Shown: piece by piece, positions 8,985-21,492 of the stretch
Layout of the letters: each line of letters starts with the position of its first letter
Numbering within the stretch: the stretch's first letter is position 1
Assembly: GCA_021324855.1 (NCBI GenBank)
Contig: JAJPIG010000008.1
Location: 1 to 62,241, forward strand
Length of the DNA: 62,241 bases
From: Pseudomonadota bacterium
GTDB lineage: Bacteria; Desulfobacterota; Binatia; Binatales; Binataceae
Direction of reading: 5' to 3'
Made by a program: the position numbers and the translations under genes
The notes under the pieces: model-generated
What the model was told of the DNA's origin: nothing
The model's input: the letters and a program-made list of their open reading frames with translations, nothing else
The model's database searches: none

Positions 8985-9135
8985 CCTTTAGTCTCGGACG
9001 AAAACGGAAAAGCGGTTTGACCAGGCGCTTGAACTTTTCGGGGTCGGCCTTTTCCAACTCCTGCCTTAAGCGCTCGTCTTCGGCGCGCGTCTTCTCGCTG
9101 ACGGGCCTTTTCTCTGGCGATTTCTTTTTGCGCAC
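8974..9135 (-). CDS. Possible small basic/acidic protein inside the transposon (53 aa)
   Basis: A GTG-initiated frame encoding 53 residues rich in Lys, Arg and Glu (RKKKSPEKRPVSEKTRAEDE, then LRQELEKADPEKFKRLVKPL). Third codon positions are mostly G or C and the charged residues follow a helical pattern, unlike the other two frames here. It lies 32 bp downstream of the transposase stop on the same strand and its end overlaps the passenger gene's 3' end by 11 bp. No clear ribosome-binding site is seen and an upstream in-frame TAA limits the start. A competing frame on the same strand (8981-9187, TTG start, overlapping the transposase end) reads as low-complexity Arg-rich protein and seems less likely. 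Confidence 0.4.
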   Translation of the reverse strand: MRKKKSPEKRPVSEKTRAEDERLRQELEKADPEKFKRLVKPLFRFRPRLKAKC

Positions 9136-9167
9136 GCTGAAAGCATAGCGCTTTTAGATCGGCGCTT

Positions 9168-10142
9168 CTACTGAGCGCACGTCGCAATTAGGTCGGCGAA
9201 CATCTCCTTGTTGTTCCGATTATTAAACCGATAGCTGAACTCGTTCAGGTAGAACGGCAAATATTTCTTGCTGACGTTGTGGTAGCTGCCGATCACGCCG
9301 CGTTTGAGTAACGCCCAGAATGATTCGATGTTGTTGGTGTGGATTTCGCCCCGCACCCATTCATTCGCCGAGTGCTTCACGGACTCATGGCGAATCTTGC
9401 GGTCGATGTAGTTGTAGTCCTTGTTCTCATCGGTCACGACCAGCGACACCTTCTCGTTGACCGCGCGCCGCACAAACCCCGCTAGGGTGGGCGCATCCTG
9501 ACTGCCAATGACGCGCGCCACAACGTTGCCCTTGCGCTCAATCGCGCCGATGATGCCAACCTTGCCATAGCCGATCTTCTCGCTGCCTAAAGGGAGTTCA
9601 CCAGCGGCAGCGCGGCGCTGGGCGCTTTTCTTGTTCCAGTGTCGATTGCGGTCCTTCCCGCCGATGTAGGTCTCGTCGGCCTCTACGATGCCGCTAAGCG
9701 GCTGATACATATCGCCAGCCATCGCGGCGCGCCAGCGCATACACATATACCAGCTTGTGTGGTAGTCGTGCGTGGAATCCTCGCCGAACATTACGCGATG
9801 AATCTGTAGCGCACTGATACCTTTCTTCGCGGTCAGCATCAGATAGCCGACCTTGAACCACAGGTTGAGCTTAATCTTGGTGTCTTGAAAGATCGTCCCA
9901 GTGATCACACTGAACCGATAGCCGTTGCGTTTGTGGCACTCGGTAATCTCGCCGGTCTCGCGGTCGCGAGTCTGAGCGCCGCTCTTACACACCCAATTGA
10001 ACGGGCGAGCGGGCAGAGCGAAGACCTTATCGCTACCGCAACGAGGACAAGTCACGTTAACCGGCCAGCGCATCCGCGCCAGAAACTCACGGCACTGCTC
10101 ATCGGTTCCGAAGGCTTTATCGAATTCGGTAATTGTTTCCAT
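9168..10142 (-). CDS. IS1595-family (ISXO2-like) transposase
   Basis: A full-length transposase of 324 residues. The N-terminus has a zinc-ribbon pattern (C32-P-R-C35, with further cysteines at 52 and 69). A helix-turn-helix-like stretch GISALQIHRVMFG follows at about 108-120. The DDE-type catalytic domain contains EADETYIGGKD (Asp156), SLVVTDENKDY (Asp238) and IHTNNIESFWALLKRG (270-282). These are the signature blocks of the ISXO2-like/IS1595 transposase domain. No stop codon or frameshift is seen, and both terminal repeats are present, so the protein may be functional. It starts at an ATG about 50 bp inside the right end of the element. Confidence 0.92.
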   Translation of the reverse strand: METITEFDKAFGTDEQCREFLARMRWPVNVTCPRCGSDKVFALPARPFNWVCKSGAQTRDRETGEITECHKRNGYRFSVITGTIFQDTKIKLNLWFKVGYLMLTAKKGISALQIHRVMFGEDSTHDYHTSWYMCMRWRAAMAGDMYQPLSGIVEADETYIGGKDRNRHWNKKSAQRRAAAGELPLGSEKIGYGKVGIIGAIERKGNVVARVIGSQDAPTLAGFVRRAVNEKVSLVVTDENKDYNYIDRKIRHESVKHSANEWVRGEIHTNNIESFWALLKRGVIGSYHNVSKKYLPFYLNEFSYRFNNRNNKEMFADLIATCAQ

Positions 10143-10170
10143 ACCCTAGAAGATAGCGCTTGTCGAGATT

Positions 10171-10194
10171 GGTGTCAATAGCCACCTAATCCCC
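10171..10194 (-). repeat. Right terminal inverted repeat
   Basis: Reading inward on the - strand it begins GGGGATTAGGTG and ends TTGACACC. It pairs with the left repeat at 20 of 24 positions. It lies upstream of the transposase start. Confidence 0.85.
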
Positions 10195-10202
10195 CATCTA
10201 GT
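10195..10202. repeat. Target-site duplication, right copy (CATCTAGT)
   Basis: Exact copy of 7989-7996, directly abutting the right inverted repeat. Removing the element and one copy restores a continuous intergenic sequence. Confidence 0.85.
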
Positions 10203-10351
10203 TTACATAATGTTTCTTATGCGAAGTAACTCGCAGGTATATCGATTGGCCGATTCTATCCGATGACGCTGATGACTCGGTCGATGTGAACGTTACGGCC
10301 GTGCCGGCCCGAGTCCGCTTCGAATATTCGACCTGTTGAAAGAAAAATTCT

Positions 10352-10984
10352 CTACGACCTTCGCCGATGCCGCGAGGCGCCGCCCGGTTCCGCCGCGGCC
10401 TGGTCGGCCGCGGTCTCCGCGCGCGGCTTCCGATAGCCGAGCTGATCGAGCATCCGCAGCACCTGGAAATCATACGGCGCAAGCTCGACTGCCGCGCGCA
10501 GATAGGCGACCGCGCTCGACTTGCGATTCATCGCGAGACAGGCCCGCGCCAGCATCCGCAGCACGTCGGCTGAATCGCCGCCGATTTCCCGCGCCCGCCG
10601 GAGCGCCTTCAGCGCCTCCTCATGGCTTCCCGCTTCGAGCATAAAGCGGCCGAGCGTCGCCGCGGCGGATGCGCTTAGGACGTCAAGTTCGATCGCGTCG
10701 CGAATCATGATCAGCGCCGCCTTGCGCCCGCCCGAAGCCCAGATTTTTTCCGCTTCGATTCGCAGCCGTTCCGATTCATCGCAAAAGCATTGCGCGCCGA
10801 CGTCGACCGTCGCCTGCTTCGCGCCGACCTCCGCCCTGATGAGCGTGAGGCGCGGTCCGAGGTAATCGTTGAGCCGCCGCAGAATCTCGCGTTCGTTGCC
10901 TTCGGCGGGCTCGAAGAAGATCGCGCCGAGGGCGTCTTCAAGATGGTCCTCGCGCCGAAGGGTCAGCCTGCGCCGTTGTCTCAT
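10352..10984 (-). CDS. TPR-like repeat protein
   Basis: A soluble-looking protein of 210 residues. It has a basic N-terminus, a helical middle, and tetratricopeptide-like repeats from about residue 80 (KAALIMIRDAIELDVLSASA, then LGRFMLEAGSHEEALKALRR and LARACLAMNRKSSAVAYLRA). No signal peptide is visible. It starts 15 bp downstream of the dGTPase-like gene with a GGGGCAGGG ribosome-binding region, so the two are probably cotranscribed. TPR proteins usually mediate protein contacts; the partner is unknown. The transposon lies just downstream of its stop. Confidence 0.7.
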   Translation of the reverse strand: MRQRRRLTLRREDHLEDALGAIFFEPAEGNEREILRRLNDYLGPRLTLIRAEVGAKQATVDVGAQCFCDESERLRIEAEKIWASGGRKAALIMIRDAIELDVLSASAAATLGRFMLEAGSHEEALKALRRAREIGGDSADVLRMLARACLAMNRKSSAVAYLRAAVELAPYDFQVLRMLDQLGYRKPRAETAADQAAAEPGGASRHRRRS

Positions 10985-10999
10985 CGCCCTGCCCCGCTC

Positions 11000-12193
11000 T
11001 CACACCCGCTCGTCCGGATCGAACAGCTTGCGATACTCGTCGAGCGCGAAGCGATCGGTCATCCCCGCGATGTAGTCGGCGACCACGCGCGGCAGCGTCT
11101 CGCCGTCGCGCTCCATCCGGCTCAGGATATGCTCCGGAATCTGGCGCGGCTCGTTCATGTACGCCTTGAACAGCGCCTCGATCACGCGGCCCGCCTTCTC
11201 GGTCATCCGGGTGACCCGGTAATGACGATAGAGCCGCTCGCGCATGATTTGCCGCAGCCCGGCGACCTTCGGTTCCATCGCGGGGCTGAAGGCCGACAGC
11301 GTCGCGCCGGCGCGCCGGACGTCATCGACGCTCCCGATGCCGCGCCGGGCCAACGTCGCGTCGATATTGCGCAGCAGATCGTTGACCATCAGATCGATCA
11401 TGCGGTTCACGGTCTGATAGCGGAGCACGCGCGCATCCGCTTCAGGAGCGGATTTGCGCGCCATCTCAGCCGCTTCGCGATAAAGCTCGGAGGCTTCCAG
11501 ATCGGCGGCGGTGAGCATCTGCGCCTTCACGCCGTCGTCCACATCGTGGGCGAGATAGGCGATCTCATCGGCGAGGTCGACGATTTGCGCTTCCAGGCAC
11601 GGGTACGACTCGAAATCGAACTCGCGCGCGGCGGGGCGATCGCGAAAATGGGAATGCTTGATGATGCCCTCGCGCACTTCGAAGCTCAGATTGAGGCCGC
11701 GAAAGGCCGGGTAGCGCACCTCGATCCAGTCGACGGTGCGCAGGCTCTGCGCGTTATGATCGAAGCCGCCATGCGGCGCCATCAGCTCGTTCAGCACGCG
11801 CTCGCCGGCGTGGCCGAACGGCGTATGGCCGAGATCGTGGGCGAGCACGACGGCTTCGGCCAGATGTTCGTTGAGCGCGAGGTTGCGCGCGATCGTGCGG
11901 GTAATCTGCGCCGCTTCCATCGTATGGGTCAGACGGGTGCGGTAGTAGTCGCCCTCGTGATTGACGAACACCTGGGTCTTGTATTCGAGGCGGCGGAAGG
12001 CGGCGGAATGGATAATCCGATCGCGGTCGCGCTGGAACGCCGTGCGCATCGGATGCTCCGGCTCGGGAAAGCGCCGCCCGCGGCTCGCCCGCGAGCGCAT
12101 CGCATAGGGCGCAAGCGTGCGTTCCTCGATTTCTTCGAGCGCGTTACGATCGCGGAGCATCGGCGTGAACAAAACCGATCCGGATGCTACCAC
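11000..12193 (-). CDS. dgt: Deoxyguanosinetriphosphate triphosphohydrolase-like protein
   Basis: HD-domain phosphohydrolase of 397 residues in the dGTPase-like family, hydrolysing dNTPs to nucleoside and triphosphate. The metal site is clear: H90 in RTRLTHTMEAAQ, H119-D120 in AHDLGHTPFGH with H123 and H128, and a later conserved Asp in QIVDLADEIAYLAHDVDD. The N-terminal LAPYAMRS and FQRDRDRIIHSAAFRRLEYKTQVF are standard. The encoded start is GTG at 12193; an in-frame ATG at 12160 (MLRDRNALEE) gives a more usual N-terminus. It is divergent from the rlpA-type gene and probably cotranscribed with the TPR gene. Confidence 0.92.
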   Translation of the reverse strand: MVASGSVLFTPMLRDRNALEEIEERTLAPYAMRSRASRGRRFPEPEHPMRTAFQRDRDRIIHSAAFRRLEYKTQVFVNHEGDYYRTRLTHTMEAAQITRTIARNLALNEHLAEAVVLAHDLGHTPFGHAGERVLNELMAPHGGFDHNAQSLRTVDWIEVRYPAFRGLNLSFEVREGIIKHSHFRDRPAAREFDFESYPCLEAQIVDLADEIAYLAHDVDDGVKAQMLTAADLEASELYREAAEMARKSAPEADARVLRYQTVNRMIDLMVNDLLRNIDATLARRGIGSVDDVRRAGATLSAFSPAMEPKVAGLRQIMRERLYRHYRVTRMTEKAGRVIEALFKAYMNEPRQIPEHILSRMERDGETLPRVVADYIAGMTDRFALDEYRKLFDPDERV

Positions 12194-12323
12194 GACGCGA
12201 TGACGCCTCGAAGCCGGATTTGGATGCTCTATGCACAGCGCCCTTCGGACACCCGGAAAGGCGCTGTTTGAGTCGCTTCGCCCGTCTCGCGTAGCGGCCG
12301 CCCCGGTTCAAGGGGCGACTTTC

Positions 12324-12349
12324 TTGAATCGCGTCCGCGACCCTATAAT
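12324..12349 (+). promoter_or_regulatory. Possible promoter of the RlpA-type gene
   Basis: A perfect -10 hexamer TATAAT at 12344-12349 stands 30 bp before the GTG start. The nearest -35-like TTGAAT (12324-12329) gives a 14-bp spacer, shorter than ideal, so the -35 assignment is weak. Confidence 0.35.
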
Positions 12350-12378
12350 CAGCGCCTTGAGGGGGGTGAGGAGGGTCG

Positions 12379-13041
12379 GTGGAACGGACGCGGATGCGCC
12401 GGCGCATCGCGTTGTTGTCGATCGCGATTATCGCGGCGGGATGCGCGACGTATCGGCCCGCGCCGCCGCAAGCCTCGCTGCCCTCGCCGCGCCCCGCCCA
12501 TCCCGGCACCATCGTCGGCGTTGCCTCGTGGTACGGGCCCGGTTTCACGGGTCATCGCACCGCCAGCGGTCACATCTACGATCAGAATGAGATGACGGCG
12601 GCGTGCAACTCTTTTCCACTCGGCAGCCGCGTCATGGTCACCAACCTGGTCAACGGGCGCTCGGTCGAGGTGCTGATCAACGACCGCGGGCCGTTCAAGA
12701 AAGGCCGCAAGATCGATCTGTCATACCGGGCGGCGCGGATGCTCGGGATGATCGGGCCGGGCACGACGCGCGTCAGCCTCGAGGCGCTCAACGGCGCGAT
12801 GCCGGAGGCGTCATTTCGCTATTACGTCCAAGTCGGCTCGTTCGCGCAGGCGCAGGCGGCCGAGGAGCTGCGCGAAAGTCTGATCCGGCGTTACCCCGAC
12901 GTGCGGATCTACCAGCTCGACACGGGCGCGCGGCGCTATTACCGTGTGCGGATGGGCGCGTTCCTGACCCGCGAGCAGGCTATGGAGCGAGCGCGGGAGG
13001 CGGCGGAACTCGGCTTGCCGATGATGATCGTCAGCGAGTAG
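12379..13041 (+). CDS. rlpA: RlpA-like septal-ring lipoprotein (DPBB plus SPOR)
   Basis: A 220-residue lipoprotein. The lipobox IIAAGC puts the acylated Cys at residue 22. The double-psi beta-barrel domain follows (VGVASWYGPGFTGHRTASGH, then LPLGSRVMVTNL-type residues and INDRGPF...KIDLSYRAA). A SPOR-type domain closes the protein (YYVQVGSFAQAQAAEELRES...YYRVRMGAF). RlpA proteins are outer-membrane lytic transglycosylases acting on peptide-stripped glycan at the septum. The GTG at 12379 is chosen because GAGGAGGG lies just upstream; an ATG at 12394 is also in frame. The gene converges with the Nudix gene, 3 bp apart. Confidence 0.9.
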   Translation: MERTRMRRRIALLSIAIIAAGCATYRPAPPQASLPSPRPAHPGTIVGVASWYGPGFTGHRTASGHIYDQNEMTAACNSFPLGSRVMVTNLVNGRSVEVLINDRGPFKKGRKIDLSYRAARMLGMIGPGTTRVSLEALNGAMPEASFRYYVQVGSFAQAQAAEELRESLIRRYPDVRIYQLDTGARRYYRVRMGAFLTREQAMERAREAAELGLPMMIVSE

Positions 13042-13044
13042 CGG

Positions 13045-13563
13045 TCAGGCGCCAAGAATTGCGCGCGCGCGTTCGATCAGCCGGCGCTCATTTTCATGCG
13101 TAAGCAGCCGCGCCGCATCGTCGATCGCGACCCATCGCGCTTCCTGGATCTCGTCGTCGTGGTCTGCGAGCGCGCCTCCCTGGTACTCCATCAGGTAGAA
13201 ATGGACCCGCTTGAAGATCGTGGTTGGCCTGCCGCGGTCGTGGCCGCGTTCCGAGAAAATGTACGAGACCTCGCCCAGGGGCTCTGTGAGGGCGGCGCTT
13301 ACACCGGTCTCTTCGCGAGCTTCGCGGAGCGCCGCTTCGGTAACCGTCTCGCCGCGCTCGACATGGCCTTTCGGCAGCACCCAGGAATCGCGGCCGGCCG
13401 GCCGCACTACGACCACCTCGAGCGCGCCGGCGGGCGTGCGGCGCCATATAAGTCCGCCGGCCGAGATTTCCCTCCGGACCGTGCGTTTTGGGGGCGTTTT
13501 TGAAGATGACTTCCGATTACCCGGCATCACTCTAATTATCTTATCAGTTCCGCTAGCCGACAT
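13045..13563 (-). CDS. Nudix hydrolase
   Basis: A 172-residue protein with a full Nudix box at residues 66-88: GHVERGETVTEAALR followed by EAREETGV, matching G-x5-E-x7-R-E-x2-E-E-x-G-U. The N-terminal SAGGLIWRR and the C-terminal helix with HENERRLIERA resemble diadenosine-tetraphosphate or 8-oxo-dGTP type hydrolases, but the substrate cannot be read from sequence. Its start overlaps the 3' end of recG by 11 bp, so it is probably the last gene of the pyrimidine-recG transcript. Confidence 0.88.
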   Translation of the reverse strand: MSASGTDKIIRVMPGNRKSSSKTPPKRTVRREISAGGLIWRRTPAGALEVVVVRPAGRDSWVLPKGHVERGETVTEAALREAREETGVSAALTEPLGEVSYIFSERGHDRGRPTTIFKRVHFYLMEYQGGALADHDDEIQEARWVAIDDAARLLTHENERRLIERARAILGA

Positions 13564-15717
13564 CGCCGAGACTGAAACCTTCGCTCAGGAGCGCCCTGAG
13601 CGCGGCGCGGCATCCCGCGGACTCTTCAAGTTCTAGTTTAGGATCGTGAAGGAGCCAGTCCTCGGCCATCCGGCGCGCGCGATCGATCAGCGAGTAGTCG
13701 GGGATGAAGCGCGCGAAACGCAGCGGCAGCGCGCCCGACTGGCGCGAGCCGAGGAGGTCGCCCGGGCCGCGCATCCGCAAATCGGCGCGGGCCACGTCCT
13801 CGCCATTGCGGCTCGCGGCGAGGAGTCGCAGGCGGGCGCCGGCGGCATCATCGACTTTGTCAGAAACAATCAGGCAGCATCGCGAGGCGGCATCGCCCCG
13901 ACCGACTCGTCCGCGTAACTGATGAAGCTGCGCGAGGCCATAACGCTCTGCGGCGATGATCGCTATCACGGTCGCATCGGGGACATCGATGCCGACTTCG
14001 ACCACAGTGGTCGAGACCATGAGGTCGAGCGCACCATCGCGAAATGCGCGCATGACGCGCTCCTTCTCGAGCGCCGAAAGCCGTCCGTGCAGCACGCCGA
14101 TTCGCGCGCGGGCGAGAACGCCGTTGCGCAGCCGCTTCACGATCGCTTCGATCGAAGGGAGATTATCGTCATCGCCGTCGATCGACGGCACAACGAAGTA
14201 GGCGCGATGGCCGGCATCGATTTCGCGGCGCACGATCTGCTCGACTTCACCGAAGCGGCGCTCCTCGAAAAGTTCCGTCGCGATCGGAGTGCGCCCCGGT
14301 GGCTGCTCGTCAAGAATTGAAAGATCGAGGTTGGCGAACAGCAGCATCGCGAAGCTGCGCGGGATTGGCGTCGCGGTCATCAGCAGGATGTGGGCGTCGG
14401 GGCTCATCGCTTTGAGTCGCGCCCGCTCGAACACGCCAAAGCGATGCTGCTCATCGACGATCGCGAGACCGAGCCGCGCCGCCCGGACGGGCTCCTGGAT
14501 GAGTGCGTGGGTGCCGAAGAGCAGCGCGATTTGGCCGCGCGAAAAATCCTGATGGATTTCCCATCGGGCGTTGCCGGCGATCTTACCCGTCAAGAGCGCA
14601 CTGCGAATTCCGAACGTGCCGCAAAGCGCGGAAAAATTCCGGTAATGCTGCTCGGCAAGCAATTCCGTCGGCGCCATCATCACGGCCTGGTAGCCGGATT
14701 CGATCGCGCGAAGCGCCACCCAGAAGGCGACCAACGTTTTGCCGCTGCCGACGTCACCCATCAGCATACGATTCATCTGGCGATCCCGCGTGAGCTCGGC
14801 ATCGATCTCGCTAATCGCCGTCCTCTGAGCCCGGGTCAGTTCAAACGGAATATCGCGCAGTAATCGATCGCTCAAGACACGGGTGTTTTCGAACCGGGGT
14901 CCGCGTCGACGGAATTTGCGGGCGTGCTCGATCAGCATCGCAATTTGGAACCCAAACATCTCGTCGAGCGCCAGCGCGATATGGGCGTCGCTGCGGCCCG
15001 CATTGAGTCTATCGACATCCGCGTCAGGCGGCGGAGCGTGAAGAGCGCGAAGAACGTCGGCCATCGGTGGAAGCTTCGCGCTCACGCGCAGCGATTCAGG
15101 AATTGCGCCGCGCAGCCCTGACGGGACCGCTTCCAAAGCGCCAGCGACGAGTCCCGCGAAAAGCCGCTGCGGAATCTCGTCGGGCAGGCTATAGACCGGA
15201 CGTAGCGGACGGACCGCCCTGTCGCTGATCGCTTCGATCTCCGGGTGCGCCATTTCGAGCACGTCATTCGCGCCGCGCGAGATTCTGCCATATGCCGCGA
15301 CGCGTTCGCCGGCAGTCAGACGACCCTGCATATACGCCGGCAGGTTGAACCACACGACGTGCAAGCGCGCCCCGGCAGAATCGCGAAGCCATCCGGTGAC
15401 CAGGCGACGCCATCGGAAGCCGCGCATCGGACGCTCTTTGATGTCTTCGAGCTCACCCTCGACGACCGCGATCGTGCCCGGCTCGAGTTCCGCGATCGGC
15501 ACGCGCCGCCGCCAGTCCTGGTAACGGACCGGGAGAACAAGCAGCAGGTCGAGAACCGTCGTGATTCCGCGCGCGGCGAGCGCCGCCGCACGTTTTGGAC
15601 CGATCCCCGGCAATGCGCTGACCGGGGTCTCCGTGGTCAGCGACGGTTTCGATCCCGCGCCGTGATCAGCGGACGTTCGGCCGATAGCAGGCCGACGGGC
15701 ACGGCGTCGATCAACGG

Positions 15718-15721
<4 letters not shown>
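13553..15721 (-). CDS. recG: ATP-dependent DNA helicase RecG
   Basis: A superfamily 2 helicase of about 722 residues that reverses and remodels stalled forks and recombination intermediates. An N-terminal wedge/OB region (about 80-165) is followed by helicase motifs: Walker A GDVGSGKT at 322-329, DEQH box at 423-426 ([15 protein letters not shown]), [11 protein letters not shown], and the C-terminal [12 protein letters not shown]. The extreme start is a TTG overlapping the TGA of carB (TTGA), and a Helix-hairpin-helix-like [13 protein letters not shown] begins at residue 36, so a somewhat later start is possible. Translational coupling to carB seems likely. Confidence 0.95.
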
Positions 15722-18924
<3,203 letters not shown>

Positions 18925-18925
18925 C

Positions 18926-20128
18926 TTAGTCTTCCAATTTCAATTTTACGGATTCTTCTTCGACCGCGAGGCGGTCCAGTGCTTCGGCGCCATAACGCGG
19001 AAAGGCCTCGACCAGGCGTCGGAAACGGGCGAACAGATAACCGGCATCGTGCGGCCCGGGGGAAGCCTCGGGATGATATTGCACTGAAAAGAACGGAACG
19101 CCGACACCGCGCAATCCCTCGACCGTCTGGTCGTTCAAGTTGAGATGTGAAAGTTCTGCGCGCCCTGTCAGCGACTCGGCATCGACAGCGAAGCCATGAT
19201 TCTGCGATGTGATCTCGACGCGGTTGGTGCGTAAATCTTTGACCGGATGATTCGCACCATGATGACCGAAGCCGAGCTTGTAAGTCCTGCCGCCCAACGC
19301 GAGGCCGAGGATCTGATGACCCAGGCAAATCCCGAAAATCGGCTTGCGGCCGAGGAGTTCTGCGACCGTCGCGCGCGCGTACGGTACCGCCGCGGGATCG
19401 GCGGGGCCATTGGAAAGAAAAATCCCGTCAGGATTGAGCGCCATAATCTGTTCCGCGGTCGCGAACGCAGGCACCACCTTGAGGCGGAACCCGGTCGCAA
19501 CCAGCCGCCGCAAAATGTTGCGCTTGATGCCATAGTCAATCGCGACCACTAGCGGCGCATCACGATTTCCGCCGGCGTGCCGGTAACCCTGCCCAAGCCG
19601 CCAATCGCCCCACTCCCATTCGTAGGCTTCGGCGCAAGTCACCTCGCGCACCAGGTCGAGACCTTCAAGGCCGGGCGCCGCTTTCGCTTTTGCGGCGAGA
19701 CTCGCGGGATCGGAATCGACGCTCGAAATGATCGCCTGCTGCGCGCCATGGGTGCGGATGCGGCGGACCAGCGCGCGGGTATCGATACCCTCGATCCCGA
19801 CCACGCCGGCGCGCTCAAGGTATTCGCCGAGCGTCATCGTTGAGCGCCAGTTGGACGGCCGCGGCCAGTACTCCTTGACCACGAAGCCCTCGACGTAAAC
19901 GCGCCCCGACTCAGCATCCTCGGGATTGATTCCGACGTTGCCGATTTCGGGGTAGGTCATGCAAACGATCTGTCCCTTGTAAGACGGATCGGTCAGCACC
20001 TCCTGATAACCGGTCATCGCGGTGTTGAACACGACTTCGCCGATACTCTCGCCGATCGCGCCGAAGGCGCGTCCACGATAGGCAGTGCCGTCGGCCAGAA
20101 CCAGATATGCGGTCCGCGGAACGCTCAT
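18926..20128 (-). CDS. carA: Carbamoyl-phosphate synthase small subunit
   Basis: A 400-residue glutamine amidotransferase subunit of carbamoyl-phosphate synthase. It has an N-terminal CPSase small-chain domain ([17 protein letters not shown], then [20 protein letters not shown]) and a C-terminal class-I amidotransferase domain with the nucleophile in GICLGHQ and the His-Glu pair in [12 protein letters not shown]. The ATG at 20128 overlaps the pyrC stop as ATGA and matches the family N-terminus; the frame continues 46 codons further upstream without a family match, so the longer start is rejected. It supplies ammonia to CarB, encoded directly after it. Confidence 0.97.
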   Translation of the reverse strand: MSVPRTAYLVLADGTAYRGRAFGAIGESIGEVVFNTAMTGYQEVLTDPSYKGQIVCMTYPEIGNVGINPEDAESGRVYVEGFVVKEYWPRPSNWRSTMTLGEYLERAGVVGIEGIDTRALVRRIRTHGAQQAIISSVDSDPASLAAKAKAAPGLEGLDLVREVTCAEAYEWEWGDWRLGQGYRHAGGNRDAPLVVAIDYGIKRNILRRLVATGFRLKVVPAFATAEQIMALNPDGIFLSNGPADPAAVPYARATVAELLGRKPIFGICLGHQILGLALGGRTYKLGFGHHGANHPVKDLRTNRVEITSQNHGFAVDAESLTGRAELSHLNLNDQTVEGLRGVGVPFFSVQYHPEASPGPHDAGYLFARFRRLVEAFPRYGAEALDRLAVEEESVKLKLED

Positions 20129-21492
20129 TGCTGCGGCGCTCCGTTGGATGCCTGGTATATTATCTCGCCGCCAACGATCGTCATCGTGGCGCGGCCTCTG
20201 AGTTTCATTCCCGCGAACGGAGTATTGCGGCTTTTGGAGCGCATCGTAGCGGGATCGACGGTCCAAATGAGTTCGGGATCGATAATGGTGATGTCCGCCG
20301 CCGCACCCGGAGCGAGCGTACCGGCGTTGAGCCGCAGCAGACGCGAGGGATTGAGCGCCATCAACTCGACCATTCGCGATGGCGTGATGATCGCGCGATG
20401 CACCAGCGTCATCGCTAACCCCAGCGCCGTTTCGAGCCCGACAACGCCGTTGGCCGCGCGCGTCAGCGCATCGATCTGCTCGGCGTTAAGTGGGGAACTC
20501 GGTTGAAACGGAAAGCATCTGCGCAGGCTGACCTCATTCTTCGAAGCGGGATCATGCGGAGCGTGGTCGGTGGCAATCATGTCGATCGTCGAATCGGCCA
20601 TCGCCGACTCGAGCGCCGCTTGGTTCTCGCGGCCCCGCAAAGGCGGATTCATCTTCGCGTCGGGACCGCAGCGCAGCACCGCGGTGTCGTCGAGGATGAA
20701 ATGATGCGGCGTTACTTCACAGGTTACGTTTGCGCCGCTGGCGCGGGCGGCGCGAATCATCCGAAGCGACTCCGCGGTCGAGACGTGAGCGATATGGACC
20801 GCCGCGCCATTGCCGATTGCCAGCGCCAGGTCGCGGCCGACCCGCCGCGCTTCGGCATCGATCGGAATGCCGTGGACGCCAAGTTCGCGAGCGACTTCAC
20901 CATCGCCGATCGCGCCGCCATGCGACAGGTCGCGGTCCTCTTCGTGCAGCGAGATCGCAAAGCCGAGTCGATTAATTCGATCGTATGCTTCAACGAGGAG
21001 GCGTTCGTCATCGATCGGCAATCCGTCATCGGAAAAAAGCCTGGCGCCAGCCTGGGTCATTGCGTCTAAATCCACTATCTCGCGGCCTTCAAGGCCGCGC
21101 GTTACGGCCGAGACCGGCACCAGCCTGGCTGCGCCGACTCGCCGGGCAGCATCGAGCATGTATTGCGTGATCCCGGGTGAGTCATTGACCGGCCGCGTGT
21201 TCGCCATCGCCGCAACGGTCGTGTAACCGCCCGCCGCCGCCGCGCGTAGTCCGGTCTCGATGGTCTCCTTCTCCGGAAAGCCGGGATCGCGCAGGTGGAC
21301 GTGGGGATCGATGAGTCCGGGCAGCACCCATTTCCCTCCGGCATTGATTACCCGCGCGTCGGCTACTTTGCCGAGCATCGCGCGCGTGGCGACCTTTTCG
21401 ATCCGGCCGTCGATGACCAAGACCTCAAAGTTGCCGTCCAATCCTTGCGCGGGATCGATCACGCGGCCGCCGCTAATCAAAGTCGAACTCAT
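20125..21492 (-). CDS. pyrC: Dihydroorotase
   Basis: A 455-residue class-I amidohydrolase closing carbamoyl-aspartate to dihydroorotate. Metal-binding HVHLRD is at 64-69, followed by [26 protein letters not shown] and the catalytic ATDHAPH. All expected metal ligands appear intact, which argues for a catalytically active PyrC rather than an inactive PyrX-type partner of aspartate carbamoyltransferase. Start and stop overlap its neighbours by 4 bp each (ATGA), giving tight coupling to the upstream pyrB fusion and to carA. Confidence 0.95.
   Translation of the reverse strand: MSSTLISGGRVIDPAQGLDGNFEVLVIDGRIEKVATRAMLGKVADARVINAGGKWVLPGLIDPHVHLRDPGFPEKETIETGLRAAAAGGYTTVAAMANTRPVNDSPGITQYMLDAARRVGAARLVPVSAVTRGLEGREIVDLDAMTQAGARLFSDDGLPIDDERLLVEAYDRINRLGFAISLHEEDRDLSHGGAIGDGEVARELGVHGIPIDAEARRVGRDLALAIGNGAAVHIAHVSTAESLRMIRAARASGANVTCEVTPHHFILDDTAVLRCGPDAKMNPPLRGRENQAALESAMADSTIDMIATDHAPHDPASKNEVSLRRCFPFQPSSPLNAEQIDALTRAANGVVGLETALGLAMTLVHRAIITPSRMVELMALNPSRLLRLNAGTLAPGAAADITIIDPELIWTVDPATMRSKSRNTPFAGMKLRGRATMTIVGGEIIYQASNGAPQQ

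Larger units (their letters stand above)
7997..10194. mobile_element. IS1595-type transposon with passenger gene (2198 bp)
   Basis: The element is bounded by imperfect inverted repeats (7997-8020 and 10171-10194, 20 of 24 positions identical, both starting GGGGA) and flanked by a perfect 8-bp direct repeat CATCTAGT. Inside are a full-length ISXO2/IS1595-type transposase gene on -, a small possible gene on -, and a 292-residue passenger gene on + next to the left end. Base composition is visibly less GC-rich than the surrounding genes, especially in the passenger. Intact ends, open transposase frame and perfect duplication indicate a recent and possibly active insertion. It landed between the esterase and a TPR gene without breaking an evident reading frame. 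Confidence 0.88.

Noticed and set aside
8981-9187. TTG-started 68-codon frame overlapping the transposase end
   Set aside because: It reads as low-complexity Arg/Ala text; another frame at 8974-9135 has better codon composition.
10790-12271. Long open frame (493 codons) antisense to the dGTPase-like gene
   Set aside because: It is opposite a clear HD-domain gene and its translation is Arg/His-rich without recognisable domains.
12301-12315. CCCC-GGTTCAA-GGGG stem-loop recalling a tRNA T-arm
   Set aside because: No acceptor, D or anticodon arms could be found around it.
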